Assembly: GCA_016218905.1 (NCBI GenBank)
Contig: JACRCS010000566.1
Location: 1-15,676 of the forward strand
DNA: 15,676 nt
Source: Deltaproteobacteria bacterium
Lineage (GTDB): Bacteria; Desulfobacterota_C; Deferrisomatia; Deferrisomatales; JACRMM01
Reading direction: 5' to 3'
Part shown: positions 6,485 through 13,854 of the stretch, piece after piece
How the letters are laid out: each line of letters opens with the position of its first letter
Position numbering within the stretch: the first letter of the stretch is position 1
Notes under the pieces: generated by a model
What the model was told of the DNA's origin: nothing
Database searches by the model: none
What the model saw: only the letters and a program-made list of their open reading frames with translations
Position numbers and translations under genes: made by a program

Positions 6485-8272
6485 ATGAAGAAGCTGATGT
6501 TGGGGAACGAGGCCATCGCAGCCGGCGCCTGGCAAGCCGGCGTGGAGGTCGCCGTGGGGTACCCGGGCACCCCGAGCACCGAGATCCTGGAGCGCTTGAG
6601 CGGATACGACGGCGTCTACACCGAGTGGTCGGTGAACGAGAAGGTCGCCATGGACGTGGCCATCGGCGCCTCCCTCGGCGGCGTGCGGACGCTCGTCACG
6701 ATGAAGGCGCCCGGGCTCAACGTCGCGGCGGACGCCTTCTTCCCCATCTGCCAGATGGGCGTGAACGGAGGCCTCGTCCTCGTCTGCTCCGACGACGTCG
6801 GCGCCTTGAGCTCCCCCACCGAGCAGGACACCCGCGTCTACGCGAAGCTCTGCCACGTCCCGATGCTGGAGCCGAGCGACAGTGAGGAGGCGAGCGCCTT
6901 CACCGCCCTCGCCTACGAACTGAGCGAACGCTTCGACACCCCGGTGTTTCTGCGGACCACCAACGGCGTCTCCCATTCCATGGGCCTCCTCGAAATCGGA
7001 GCGCGCCAGACGGCGAAAAAGCCCCCCTTCGAGAAGACCTCCCCCAAGTTCCGGCCCCAGGGCGGCCTCCACCCGACGGTGTTCCACGAGAACGCCCATC
7101 GGAGGTTGGAGAGCGTGGAGGCCTTCGCGGAGACCGCGAGCGTCAACCGCATCGAGTGGGGGGACCGGCGGATCGGGTTCGTCGCCGCCGGCAGCCCCTA
7201 CTCGTACCTGAAGGAGGTCTGCCCGGAGGCGTCCTTCCTGAAGCTCGGGATGACGTACCCGGTGCCCGGCCAGCTCCTCCGAGAGTTCGCGGCAGGGGTC
7301 GAGGCCCTCTACGTGATCGAGGACCTGGAACCTTTCCTGGAGGAGGAGCTCGCCGCGAAGGGCGTCCGCGCGCGGGGCCGGGAGCTCCGCAGGCTCGCGG
7401 GGCCGCTCTCGGTGGAGTCCCTGCGCGAGAGCCTCGCGGACGTCCTCGACCTCTTCGGCGAGCGCCGGCCCGCGCCCCGCGCCCCGCTCCCCGACGTCCC
7501 GCCCCGGTTCCCCACGCTCTGCGCCGGCTGCCCGCACCTCGCGCTCTACTACGCGATCCGCCGCGCCGGGAAGGGGCAGGACGTGGTGATCATGGGGGAC
7601 ATCGGCTGCTACTCCCTCGGCATCGCTCCACCCCACAACATGCTCTCCTGCGCGTTCGCCATGGGGACGAGCGTGGGCTCGGCCCACGGGCTCGCCCGGG
7701 CGGCCGGGGGAACTCCGGGGCGGCCCATCGTCGCCTATCTCGGGGACAGTACCTTCCTGCACGCCGGCATGCCGGCGGTGCTCAACGCCGTCCACAACGG
7801 GAGCAACATCACGGTGGTGATCGCCGACAACCGGATCACCGCGATGACCGGCGGCCAGGAGAACGCCCTCACCGGCAAGACCCTCTCGGGCGACAGCCGC
7901 CCTCCGGTGCGGCTCCCGGAGATCGTCAAGGCCCTGGGCGTGAGAGACCTCTACGAGGTGGACCCCTTCGACAACCGGGCGACGGTGGACGCGCTCAAGA
8001 GCGCCTTCGCCTTCGACGGGGTCTCCGTCGTGATCGGAAGCCAGGCCTGCCGCGTCTATCCGGAGCGCCTCCAGGGACCGGCGTACCGCGTCCACTCCGA
8101 CCGGTGCACCGGCTGCGGCAACTGCCTCGACATCCACTGCCCGGCCATCGTGAGCTCCGGAGAGCGGACGGAGAAGGGGAGGGTCAAGCCCGCCATCGAC
8201 GCCTTCCTGTGCGGCGGCTGCTCCTTCTGCGCCGGAATCTGCCCTGCCGACGCCATCGGGCTGGAGGATTAG
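6485..8272 (+). CDS. iorA: Indolepyruvate-type 2-oxoacid:ferredoxin oxidoreductase, alpha subunit
   Basis: A 595-residue large subunit of an oxygen-sensitive enzyme that turns an aryl (or branched) 2-oxoacid plus CoA into acyl-CoA, CO2 and reduced ferredoxin. The N-terminal part has GNEAIAAGAWQAGV and GYPGTPSTEI (pyrimidine-binding domain). The CAGCPH motif lies at 356-361. The thiamine diphosphate/Mg motif runs from GDSTF (420-424) to IADNRIT (446-452). Two ferredoxin-type clusters close the protein: C541, C544, C547, C552 and C576, C579, C582, C586. Length fits IorA (about 600). It lies 20 bp after ligase 1 and 2 bp before iorB. In this setting the reduced ferredoxin could feed the dehydratase activator. 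True substrate range (indolepyruvate, phenylpyruvate, others) cannot be read off. Confidence 0.95.
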   Translation: MKKLMLGNEAIAAGAWQAGVEVAVGYPGTPSTEILERLSGYDGVYTEWSVNEKVAMDVAIGASLGGVRTLVTMKAPGLNVAADAFFPICQMGVNGGLVLVCSDDVGALSSPTEQDTRVYAKLCHVPMLEPSDSEEASAFTALAYELSERFDTPVFLRTTNGVSHSMGLLEIGARQTAKKPPFEKTSPKFRPQGGLHPTVFHENAHRRLESVEAFAETASVNRIEWGDRRIGFVAAGSPYSYLKEVCPEASFLKLGMTYPVPGQLLREFAAGVEALYVIEDLEPFLEEELAAKGVRARGRELRRLAGPLSVESLRESLADVLDLFGERRPAPRAPLPDVPPRFPTLCAGCPHLALYYAIRRAGKGQDVVIMGDIGCYSLGIAPPHNMLSCAFAMGTSVGSAHGLARAAGGTPGRPIVAYLGDSTFLHAGMPAVLNAVHNGSNITVVIADNRITAMTGGQENALTGKTLSGDSRPPVRLPEIVKALGVRDLYEVDPFDNRATVDALKSAFAFDGVSVVIGSQACRVYPERLQGPAYRVHSDRCTGCGNCLDIHCPAIVSSGERTEKGRVKPAIDAFLCGGCSFCAGICPADAIGLED

Positions 8273-8274
8273 TC

Positions 8275-8871
8275 ATGCGCGACGCAATCACGAACGTGCT
8301 CATCGTCGGGGTCGGCGGACAGGGCGTCATCCTGGCCAGCAACGCCCTCTCCGAGGTGGCGGTCCGCAGCGGGTTCGACGTGAAGAAGAACGAGTCCCAC
8401 GGGCAGTCCCAGAGGGGCGGCACCGTCCCCAGCCACGTCCGGTTCGGCCGGCGCGTCTACTCGCCGCTCATCCCCCGGGGCGAGGCCGACGTCCTCCTCG
8501 CCTTCGAAGAGCTCGAGGGGCTCCGGTTCGCCCACTTCCTCAAGCCCGGAGGGACCTTCCTCCTGAACCGGCAGCGGATCTACCCCCCCAGCGTGACCTC
8601 CGGACTCCACAGGTACCCGGAGAACGTGCCGGAGATCCTGGAGCGCGAGGGAATCCGTCCCATCGGCATCGACGCCCTGGCGATCGCCGCGGGCCTCGGC
8701 AACCCCGTGGTGGCGAGCGCGGTGCTGCTGGGAGTGCTGTCGGCTCACCTCTCTTTGGAGCAGGCCGACTGGGAAGCCGTCCTCGGCGAGCTGGTGGGGG
8801 AGCGTCACCGAGCGATCAACCTCGCGGCCTTCGCGGCGGGCAGGGACGAAGCCCGCCGGCGGCAGGGGTAG
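8275..8871 (+). CDS. iorB: Indolepyruvate-type 2-oxoacid:ferredoxin oxidoreductase, beta subunit
   Basis: A 198-residue gamma-domain-type subunit that completes IorAB. It has GVGGQGVILAS (12-22) and S-H-G-Q-S-Q-R-G-G (41-49), both typical of the KorC/PorG/IorB family, and the usual length. ATG 8275 follows the iorA stop by 2 bp, so the two subunits are made together. A longer reading frame starting upstream at 7156 crosses iorA out of frame and is not the real start. Its product has no cysteines for Fe-S clusters, as expected, because they sit in the alpha subunit. Confidence 0.95.
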   Translation: MRDAITNVLIVGVGGQGVILASNALSEVAVRSGFDVKKNESHGQSQRGGTVPSHVRFGRRVYSPLIPRGEADVLLAFEELEGLRFAHFLKPGGTFLLNRQRIYPPSVTSGLHRYPENVPEILEREGIRPIGIDALAIAAGLGNPVVASAVLLGVLSAHLSLEQADWEAVLGELVGERHRAINLAAFAAGRDEARRRQG

Positions 8872-8875
8872 GGCC

Positions 8876-10048
8876 GTGGAGATCGCGAGCGTCGGAGTCG
8901 TCGGGGGCGGCGTCATGGGGTGCGGCATCGCCCAGGCGCTCCTCGCCTCCGGGTACCGGGTCCACCTGAAGGAGGTCGACGAGCCCCTGCTGCGGAAGGG
9001 CCTCGCCGGCGTCGCGTCCCTCTTCGCGGCCTCCGCGAAGAAGGCGGGCCTCGCCGGAGCGGAGGTCGAGCGAAGGCTCGCAGCGCTCCACGGGACGACC
9101 TCCTATGGGGACCTCGAGGCGGCGGACGTCGTCATCGAAGCCGTCCCCGAGATCCTCTCGCTCAAGCACCAGGTGCTCGCGGAGCTGGACCGGGTCTGCC
9201 GGGAGGACGCCGTCCTCGCCTCCAACACCTCGTCGCTCTACATCTCCGAGCTGGCGGCGGTCACCCGGCGCCCGGGCCGCGTGATCGGGATGCACTGGTT
9301 CAACCCGGCCCATCGGATGCGCCTGGTGGAGGTCGTGCCCGGGCTCGAGACGACGGAGGCGACGGTGGCGGCGTGCCTCGACTTCGCCCGGTCCCTCGGC
9401 AAGAGCCCGGTCGTCGTCAAGGAGTGCGCGGGATTCCTCGTCAACCGGCTCCTCGGCCTCTACGTGAACGAGGCCCTCCGGCTCCTGGAGGAGGGCTCGA
9501 GCCCCGACGAGGTGGACGGTGCGGCGCGGGGGCTCGGGCTTCCCATGGGGCCGCTCGAGCTCGGAGACCTGGTGGGCTGGGACACGATCGCGCGCGCCAA
9601 CGGGACCCTGAGCCGGGAGTACGGGTCTCGCTTCGCTCTCCCCGCGGTGTTCGAGGCGCTCGTCGAGGGGGGCTTCCTGGGCGCCAAGGCGGGCAGAGGC
9701 ATACGCGACTACGCGGGGGCTCGGGCCGCGACCCCCTCCGCCGGGCGCACGGCAGACCCGTCTCTCGCGGGGCGCCTGCTGCTCTGCCTGCTCAACGAGG
9801 GGATCCGCTGCCTCGACGAGGGCGTCGCTTCCGAGGCGGCGATCGAAAGCGCCCTCAAGCTCGGCGCCGGGCTCCCCAGGGGCCCGCTCGAGTGGGCGGA
9901 CGAACTCGGCCTGGACCGGGTGCTGGGCGACCTGGAGGTCCTCCGGGAGAGGCTCGGCGAGCGGTTCCTCCCCTCGGCCCTGCTGCGCAGGAAGGTCGCC
10001 GCCCGCCACCTCGGGAAGGCGAGCGGGAGGGGTTTTCTCACGTACTGA
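8876..10048 (+). CDS. 3-hydroxyacyl-CoA dehydrogenase with duplicated C-terminal domain
   Basis: A 390-residue NAD-dependent enzyme oxidising 3-hydroxyacyl-CoA to 3-oxoacyl-CoA. The N-terminal Rossmann domain has VGGGVMG (9-15) and NTSS (117-120). The catalytic dyad is H140 in GMHWFNP and the Glu of LVEVVPG (E152). A first C-terminal domain (about 186-285) begins CAGFLVNRLL, and a second copy (about 295-390) ends A-S-G-R-G-F-L-T-Y. The double C-terminal domain is the arrangement of the dehydrogenase half of FadB/FadJ, here without the crotonase half. Stand-alone short forms have about 280-310 residues. It starts at GTG, 4 bp after iorB, with AGGGG upstream. It fits a beta-oxidation step with the thiolase that follows, but no hydratase gene is present in the window. 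Confidence 0.92.
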   Translation: MEIASVGVVGGGVMGCGIAQALLASGYRVHLKEVDEPLLRKGLAGVASLFAASAKKAGLAGAEVERRLAALHGTTSYGDLEAADVVIEAVPEILSLKHQVLAELDRVCREDAVLASNTSSLYISELAAVTRRPGRVIGMHWFNPAHRMRLVEVVPGLETTEATVAACLDFARSLGKSPVVVKECAGFLVNRLLGLYVNEALRLLEEGSSPDEVDGAARGLGLPMGPLELGDLVGWDTIARANGTLSREYGSRFALPAVFEALVEGGFLGAKAGRGIRDYAGARAATPSAGRTADPSLAGRLLLCLLNEGIRCLDEGVASEAAIESALKLGAGLPRGPLEWADELGLDRVLGDLEVLRERLGERFLPSALLRRKVAARHLGKASGRGFLTY

Positions 10049-10062
10049 CCCGGGCCCGGGTC
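10047..10062. promoter_or_regulatory. 16-bp perfect palindrome at the stop codon
   Basis: GACCCGGGCCCGGGTC is a perfect 16-bp palindrome that includes two bases of the preceding TGA. GGTCC-G-GGACC follows directly. There is no T-tract, so a simple terminator is not supported. In RNA it could form a short hairpin that protects or punctuates the message between the dehydrogenase and thiolase genes. It may also be chance in GC-rich DNA. Confidence 0.35.
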
Positions 10063-10096
10063 CGGGACCGCGAACGGCTTCGCTGGGAGGCATCGG

Positions 10097-11305
10097 ATGG
10101 ACGGTAGAGACGTCTGGATCCTCGGGGGCGCGAGAACCCCCATGGCGGACTGGGTGGGGGCGCCCGGTGGGGGAAAGTTCAAGGACGTGTCCGCGATCGA
10201 GCTCGGCGCGGTTGCCGCCCGGGCCGCCCTGGAGCGGTGCGGCGTCCGCCCGGAGCTGGTGGGCGAGGTCATCATGGGCTCGGGGCTCCAGTCGAGCCCG
10301 AACGCCGCCTACGGAGCGCGCCACGTCTGCCTCCTCGCGGGGCTCCCGGAGACCGTGCCCGCCTTGAACGTGGGCCGGAACTGCGCCTCGGGTTTCCAGT
10401 CGATCATCTGCGCGGCCAAGGACGTCCTGCTCGGGGAAGCCGAGTTCGTCCTGGCGGGCGGCATGGAGAACATGAGCCAGGCCCCCTACGTGATCCGGGA
10501 TGCCCGCCAGGGCTTCCGGATGGGGGACCAGAAGATCGAGGACTTCCTCGTCACCTCACTCTTCGACTCGGCCTGCCGGATGAGCATGGGAGAGACGGCG
10601 GACAAGCTCGCCGGGCTGTACGGGGTGACGCGGGAGCAGGCCGACGCCTTCGCGTGCGAGAGTCACCGGAGGGCCGCGGCCGCCGCACGCTCCGGGATCT
10701 TCCGGGAGGAGATCGTGCGGGTGGACGTCGAGACCCGGCGGGGTACTGCCAAGGTCGACGCCGACGACCACATCCGCCCCGACACGAACCTCGAGGCGTT
10801 GGCCAAGATCCGGCCCGCCTCCGGCGTCCCCACGAGCCTCGTCACCGGCGGCAACGCGAGCGGGATCGTGGACGCCGCCGCGGCCGTGGTCGTCTCGTCC
10901 GCCGGCGCGGCGACGAGGCTCGGTCTGCCGCGCCTCGGCCGCCTCGCCGCCTGGGCGGTGGTGGGCGTGGACCCCTCCCTCATGGGGATCGGCGCGGCTC
11001 GGGCCATCGAGGCCGTGCTCGAGCGCGCCGGAATGCGGCTCGAGGCGATCGACCTGTTCGAGATCAACGAGGCCTTCGCCGCCCAGTACCTCGCGGTGGA
11101 GCGGCACCTCGGGCTCGACCCGGAGCGCGTGAACGTGAACGGCGGAGCCATCGCCCTGGGGCATCCCCTCGGCATGACGGGCACCCGACTGACCCACACG
11201 CTCCTGCTGGAGCTCCGCAGACGGTCGCTCCAGTACGGGGTGGCTTCGGCGTGCGTGGGCGGCGGCCAGGGCGTCGCCGTCCTCGTGGAGGCATTCCCCG
11301 ACTGA
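10097..11305 (+). CDS. Thiolase (acetyl-CoA acyltransferase)
   Basis: A 402-residue thiolase that cleaves 3-oxoacyl-CoA with CoA to acyl-CoA and acetyl-CoA, or runs in reverse. Acyl-accepting C96 sits in NVGRNCASGFQS. The other family blocks are GGNASGIVDAAAA (251-263), NEAF (324-327), H356 in AIALGHPLGMTG, and C386 in SACVGGGQG, so the full catalytic set is present. ATG follows GGGAGG by 6 nt. It lies 48 bp after the 3-hydroxyacyl-CoA dehydrogenase gene, with a 16-bp palindrome in between. A role in the last step of a beta-oxidation round (for example releasing an aroyl-CoA) is likely. Acetoacetyl-CoA thiolase activity is the alternative. Confidence 0.93.
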   Translation: MDGRDVWILGGARTPMADWVGAPGGGKFKDVSAIELGAVAARAALERCGVRPELVGEVIMGSGLQSSPNAAYGARHVCLLAGLPETVPALNVGRNCASGFQSIICAAKDVLLGEAEFVLAGGMENMSQAPYVIRDARQGFRMGDQKIEDFLVTSLFDSACRMSMGETADKLAGLYGVTREQADAFACESHRRAAAAARSGIFREEIVRVDVETRRGTAKVDADDHIRPDTNLEALAKIRPASGVPTSLVTGGNASGIVDAAAAVVVSSAGAATRLGLPRLGRLAAWAVVGVDPSLMGIGAARAIEAVLERAGMRLEAIDLFEINEAFAAQYLAVERHLGLDPERVNVNGGAIALGHPLGMTGTRLTHTLLLELRRRSLQYGVASACVGGGQGVAVLVEAFPD

Positions 11306-11340
11306 CCGCCCTGGAACCCGCGACGGGAGGATGGTGACGG

Positions 11341-12903
11341 ATGCATCTCGGACGAATCATCCAGCGCAATGCAGAGCTCTTCCCCGACAAGATCGCGTAC
11401 ATGTCGGACACGCAGCGGATCACCTTCGCCCACTTCAACGAGCGGGTGAACCGCCTCTACCACGCGCTCCACCGCCGGGGGCTGCGCAAGGGGGACCGCT
11501 TCGCCATCCTCGCGTACACCCGACCCGAGTACATGGAGGGCTTCGGCGTCGCCGAGAAGAGCGGGCTCATCGCCGTCCCGATCAACTACCGCCTGAAGGG
11601 CGACGAGCTCGCCTACCAGTTCAACGACTCGGGGGCGAAGGTCCTCCTCCTGCAGTCGCCCTTCTTCGACGTGGTGGACGGGATCCGGGACCGCATCGGG
11701 GTCGAGCACTACATCGGGATCGGCGGGTGCGCGGCGGGCATGGAGCCGTACGAAGACGTCCTGGCGGCGAGCTCGCCGGCCGAGCCGGAGGACGTCTCGG
11801 TGTCGGAGGACGACGTCGTCTACATCATCTACACGAGCGGCACGACGGGGAAGCCCAACGGCGCCATGATCACCCACCGGGGGCAGCGGGAGTGCTCCCG
11901 GAGCATGGCGATCGAGGTCGGAATCCGCCGCGTGGAGAAGCATCTGGAGGGCATGATGCTCTTCCACATCGGCCCCCGGTCCTTCCTCTTCCCGATCTTC
12001 CACCGGGGGTGCACCAACTACCTGGTCGAGCGTTTCGACGCCAGGCGCTTCCTCGAGATCATCGAGGCGGAGAAGATCACCACGACGGAGCTCGTGCCGA
12101 CCCAGATCGCGATGATCCTCGACCTGCCGGATCACCGGAAGTACGACACGTCGAGCCTGCACACCATCTTCTACGCGGCCCAGGCCATGCCGGTGGCGCT
12201 CCTCAAGCGCGCCATCGAGCGCTTCGGGCGCGTCTTCGTCCAGGGGTTCGGACAGACCGAGACGGGCCCCCTGATCACCTGCCTCGCCCGCGAGCACCAC
12301 AACCCGTACGGCGACGAGGTCGAGGTCCGGAGGCTCGCCTCCTGCGGCCAACCCGCCATCGACGTCGACGTGCGCATCGTCGACGACAACGGCCGGGACC
12401 TCCCGAGGGGCGAGGTCGGCGAGATCGTCGCCCGCCACGCCTGGATCATGAAGGGCTACTGGGGAAAGCCCGAGAAGACCGCCGAGACGATCCGCGACGG
12501 GTGGGTCTACACGGGGGATCTGGGCTACCTGGCCGAAGAGGGGTTCCTCTACATCGTCGACCGCAAGAAGGACATGATCATCAGCGGGGGCGAGAACATC
12601 TACCCGAGGGAGATCGAGGAGGTTCTCTACTCCCATCCGGCGATCCGGGAGGCGGCCGTCATCGGCGTCCCGAACGAGCAGTGGGGCGAGGAGGTGAAGG
12701 CGGTCGTGGCGCTCCGGGAGGGGGGCCACGCGAGCGAGCAGGAGCTCATCGACTTCTGCAAGGAGAGGCTCGCGAGCTTCAAGAAGCCCAGGAGCGTCGA
12801 CTTCCTGGCGGAACTCCCCAAGACCGGGTCGGGCAAGATCTACAAGAAGGCGCTGCGAGAGCCCTACTGGAAGGATCTTCGCAGGAAGGTGGTCGCGGAT
12901 TAA
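11341..12903 (+). CDS. AMP-forming acyl-CoA ligase 2
   Basis: A 520-residue ANL-superfamily ligase clearly different from ligase 1. Motifs are the phosphate loop YTSGTTGKPNG (164-174), GFGQTE (292-297), Y-T-G-D (390-393), DRKKDMI (417-423), G-G-E-N-I-Y-P-R-E-I-E and K509 in PKTGSGK. The loop reads P-N-G instead of the usual P-K-G. The catalytic Lys is intact, so activity is expected. ATG lies 9 nt after GGGAGG (11326-11331). It follows the thiolase by 35 bp and precedes transporter genes by 75 bp, a place that suits the ligase trapping the imported substrate as a CoA ester. Substrate is unknown. Confidence 0.9.
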   Translation: MHLGRIIQRNAELFPDKIAYMSDTQRITFAHFNERVNRLYHALHRRGLRKGDRFAILAYTRPEYMEGFGVAEKSGLIAVPINYRLKGDELAYQFNDSGAKVLLLQSPFFDVVDGIRDRIGVEHYIGIGGCAAGMEPYEDVLAASSPAEPEDVSVSEDDVVYIIYTSGTTGKPNGAMITHRGQRECSRSMAIEVGIRRVEKHLEGMMLFHIGPRSFLFPIFHRGCTNYLVERFDARRFLEIIEAEKITTTELVPTQIAMILDLPDHRKYDTSSLHTIFYAAQAMPVALLKRAIERFGRVFVQGFGQTETGPLITCLAREHHNPYGDEVEVRRLASCGQPAIDVDVRIVDDNGRDLPRGEVGEIVARHAWIMKGYWGKPEKTAETIRDGWVYTGDLGYLAEEGFLYIVDRKKDMIISGGENIYPREIEEVLYSHPAIREAAVIGVPNEQWGEEVKAVVALREGGHASEQELIDFCKERLASFKKPRSVDFLAELPKTGSGKIYKKALREPYWKDLRRKVVAD

Positions 12904-12940
12904 GAGGCAGGAGCGGCGACGGATGCGCGCGGCCACCGAG

Positions 12941-12952
12941 GCCGCCGGCGGC
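12941..12952. promoter_or_regulatory. 12-bp palindrome before the transporter genes
   Basis: GCCGCCGGCGGC is a perfect 12-bp palindrome in the 75-bp gap between ligase 2 and livH. No -10/-35 pair is clear in this gap, so the transporter genes may share the upstream transcript. GC-rich chance symmetry is quite possible. Confidence 0.2.
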
Positions 12953-12978
12953 ATACCCGGGCAGCAGTCAGGAGTCCC

Positions 12979-13854
12979 ATGGCGTCTTGGCAGGACCTTC
13001 TCCAGTTCGCGTTCTCGGGCCTCACGAGCGGGGCGATCTACGCTCTGATCGCGCTGGGCTTCGGGGTCGTCCACAACACTCTGGGCGTGGTGAACTTCGC
13101 CCAGGGTGACTTCATCACCCTGGGAGGGATGGTGGCCTTCAGCGCGCTTCGGTGGACGGGCGTCCCCATGCCCGCGGCGCTGGTATGCTCGGTGGCCGGG
13201 GTCGCGCTCCTGGCCATTCTGCTCGAGCGGGTCTCCCTCCACGTCTCCCGCTCGAAGTCCCCCATGATCCTGATCTTCCTGACCATCGGTGCGTCCGTGG
13301 CGCTGCGTGGAGGGATCAAGCTCGGCTGGGGCAAGAATCCCCTCGCCCTGCCGCCCCTGGCGGGGCAGCATCCCCTCTCCCTGGCCGGCGCCACGGTGAT
13401 GCCGCAGACGCTCTGGATCCTGGCGATCACGGGCGTCACGGTCCTGGCCCTGGTCGCCTTCTTCCGCGGAACCCGGGCCGGGCTTGCCGTGCGCGCGGTC
13501 GCCGACAACCCCAGGGCGGCCGCCGTCGTAGGGCTCCGGGTGGGAGCGGTGCGGGCCGTCAGCTTCGGGCTCGCGGGGGCGCTCGGGGGCCTCGGGGGGG
13601 TGCTGGTCACGCCGATCACGACCCTCGACTCCGACGTGGGGGTGCTCCTGGGGCTCAAGGGCTTCTCGGCGGCCATCCTGGGCGGCTTCGGCTCCTTTCC
13701 CGGCGCGATCGTGGGCGGCCTCGGGCTCGGGCTGCTGGAGTCCCTCTCCGCCGCCTTTCTTAGCAGCGCGAACAAGGACGTGCTCGCCTTCGCCGTGCTC
13801 CTCGCGGTGCTCTTCGTCCGGCCGCAGGGCCTGTTCGGGAGGGACGCAGCGTGA
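12979..13854 (+). CDS. livH: Branched-chain amino acid-type ABC transporter permease LivH
   Basis: A 291-residue inner-membrane permease with about eight hydrophobic segments. VVNFAQGDFITLGG (35-48) and the cytoplasmic loop A-V-A-D-N-P-R-A-A-A-V-V-G-L are the LivH signatures. It ends R-P-Q-G-L-F-G, also typical. ATG follows GGAG by only 4 nt. Its last 4 bases overlap the livM start (GTGA). HAAT-family transporters import branched-chain amino acids and, in other clusters, aromatic acids or urea. Given the neighbours it probably brings in the acid or amino acid used by the cluster. Confidence 0.93.
   Translation: MASWQDLLQFAFSGLTSGAIYALIALGFGVVHNTLGVVNFAQGDFITLGGMVAFSALRWTGVPMPAALVCSVAGVALLAILLERVSLHVSRSKSPMILIFLTIGASVALRGGIKLGWGKNPLALPPLAGQHPLSLAGATVMPQTLWILAITGVTVLALVAFFRGTRAGLAVRAVADNPRAAAVVGLRVGAVRAVSFGLAGALGGLGGVLVTPITTLDSDVGVLLGLKGFSAAILGGFGSFPGAIVGGLGLGLLESLSAAFLSSANKDVLAFAVLLAVLFVRPQGLFGRDAA

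Noticed and set aside
6461..8137. A 558-codon open frame on the - strand opposite iorA
   Set aside because: It is an antisense shadow of a gene with intact thiamine diphosphate and Fe-S motifs.
7156..8871. A 571-codon frame fused to iorB
   Set aside because: The first 370 or so codons are an out-of-frame reading of iorA; iorB starts at ATG 8275.
10663..13371. A 902-codon open frame on the - strand across the thiolase, ligase 2 and livH genes
   Set aside because: It lies opposite three genes with complete family motifs, is rich in Arg/Pro/Ala/Gly/Asp/His as antisense frames in GC-rich DNA are, and shows no domain I recognise.
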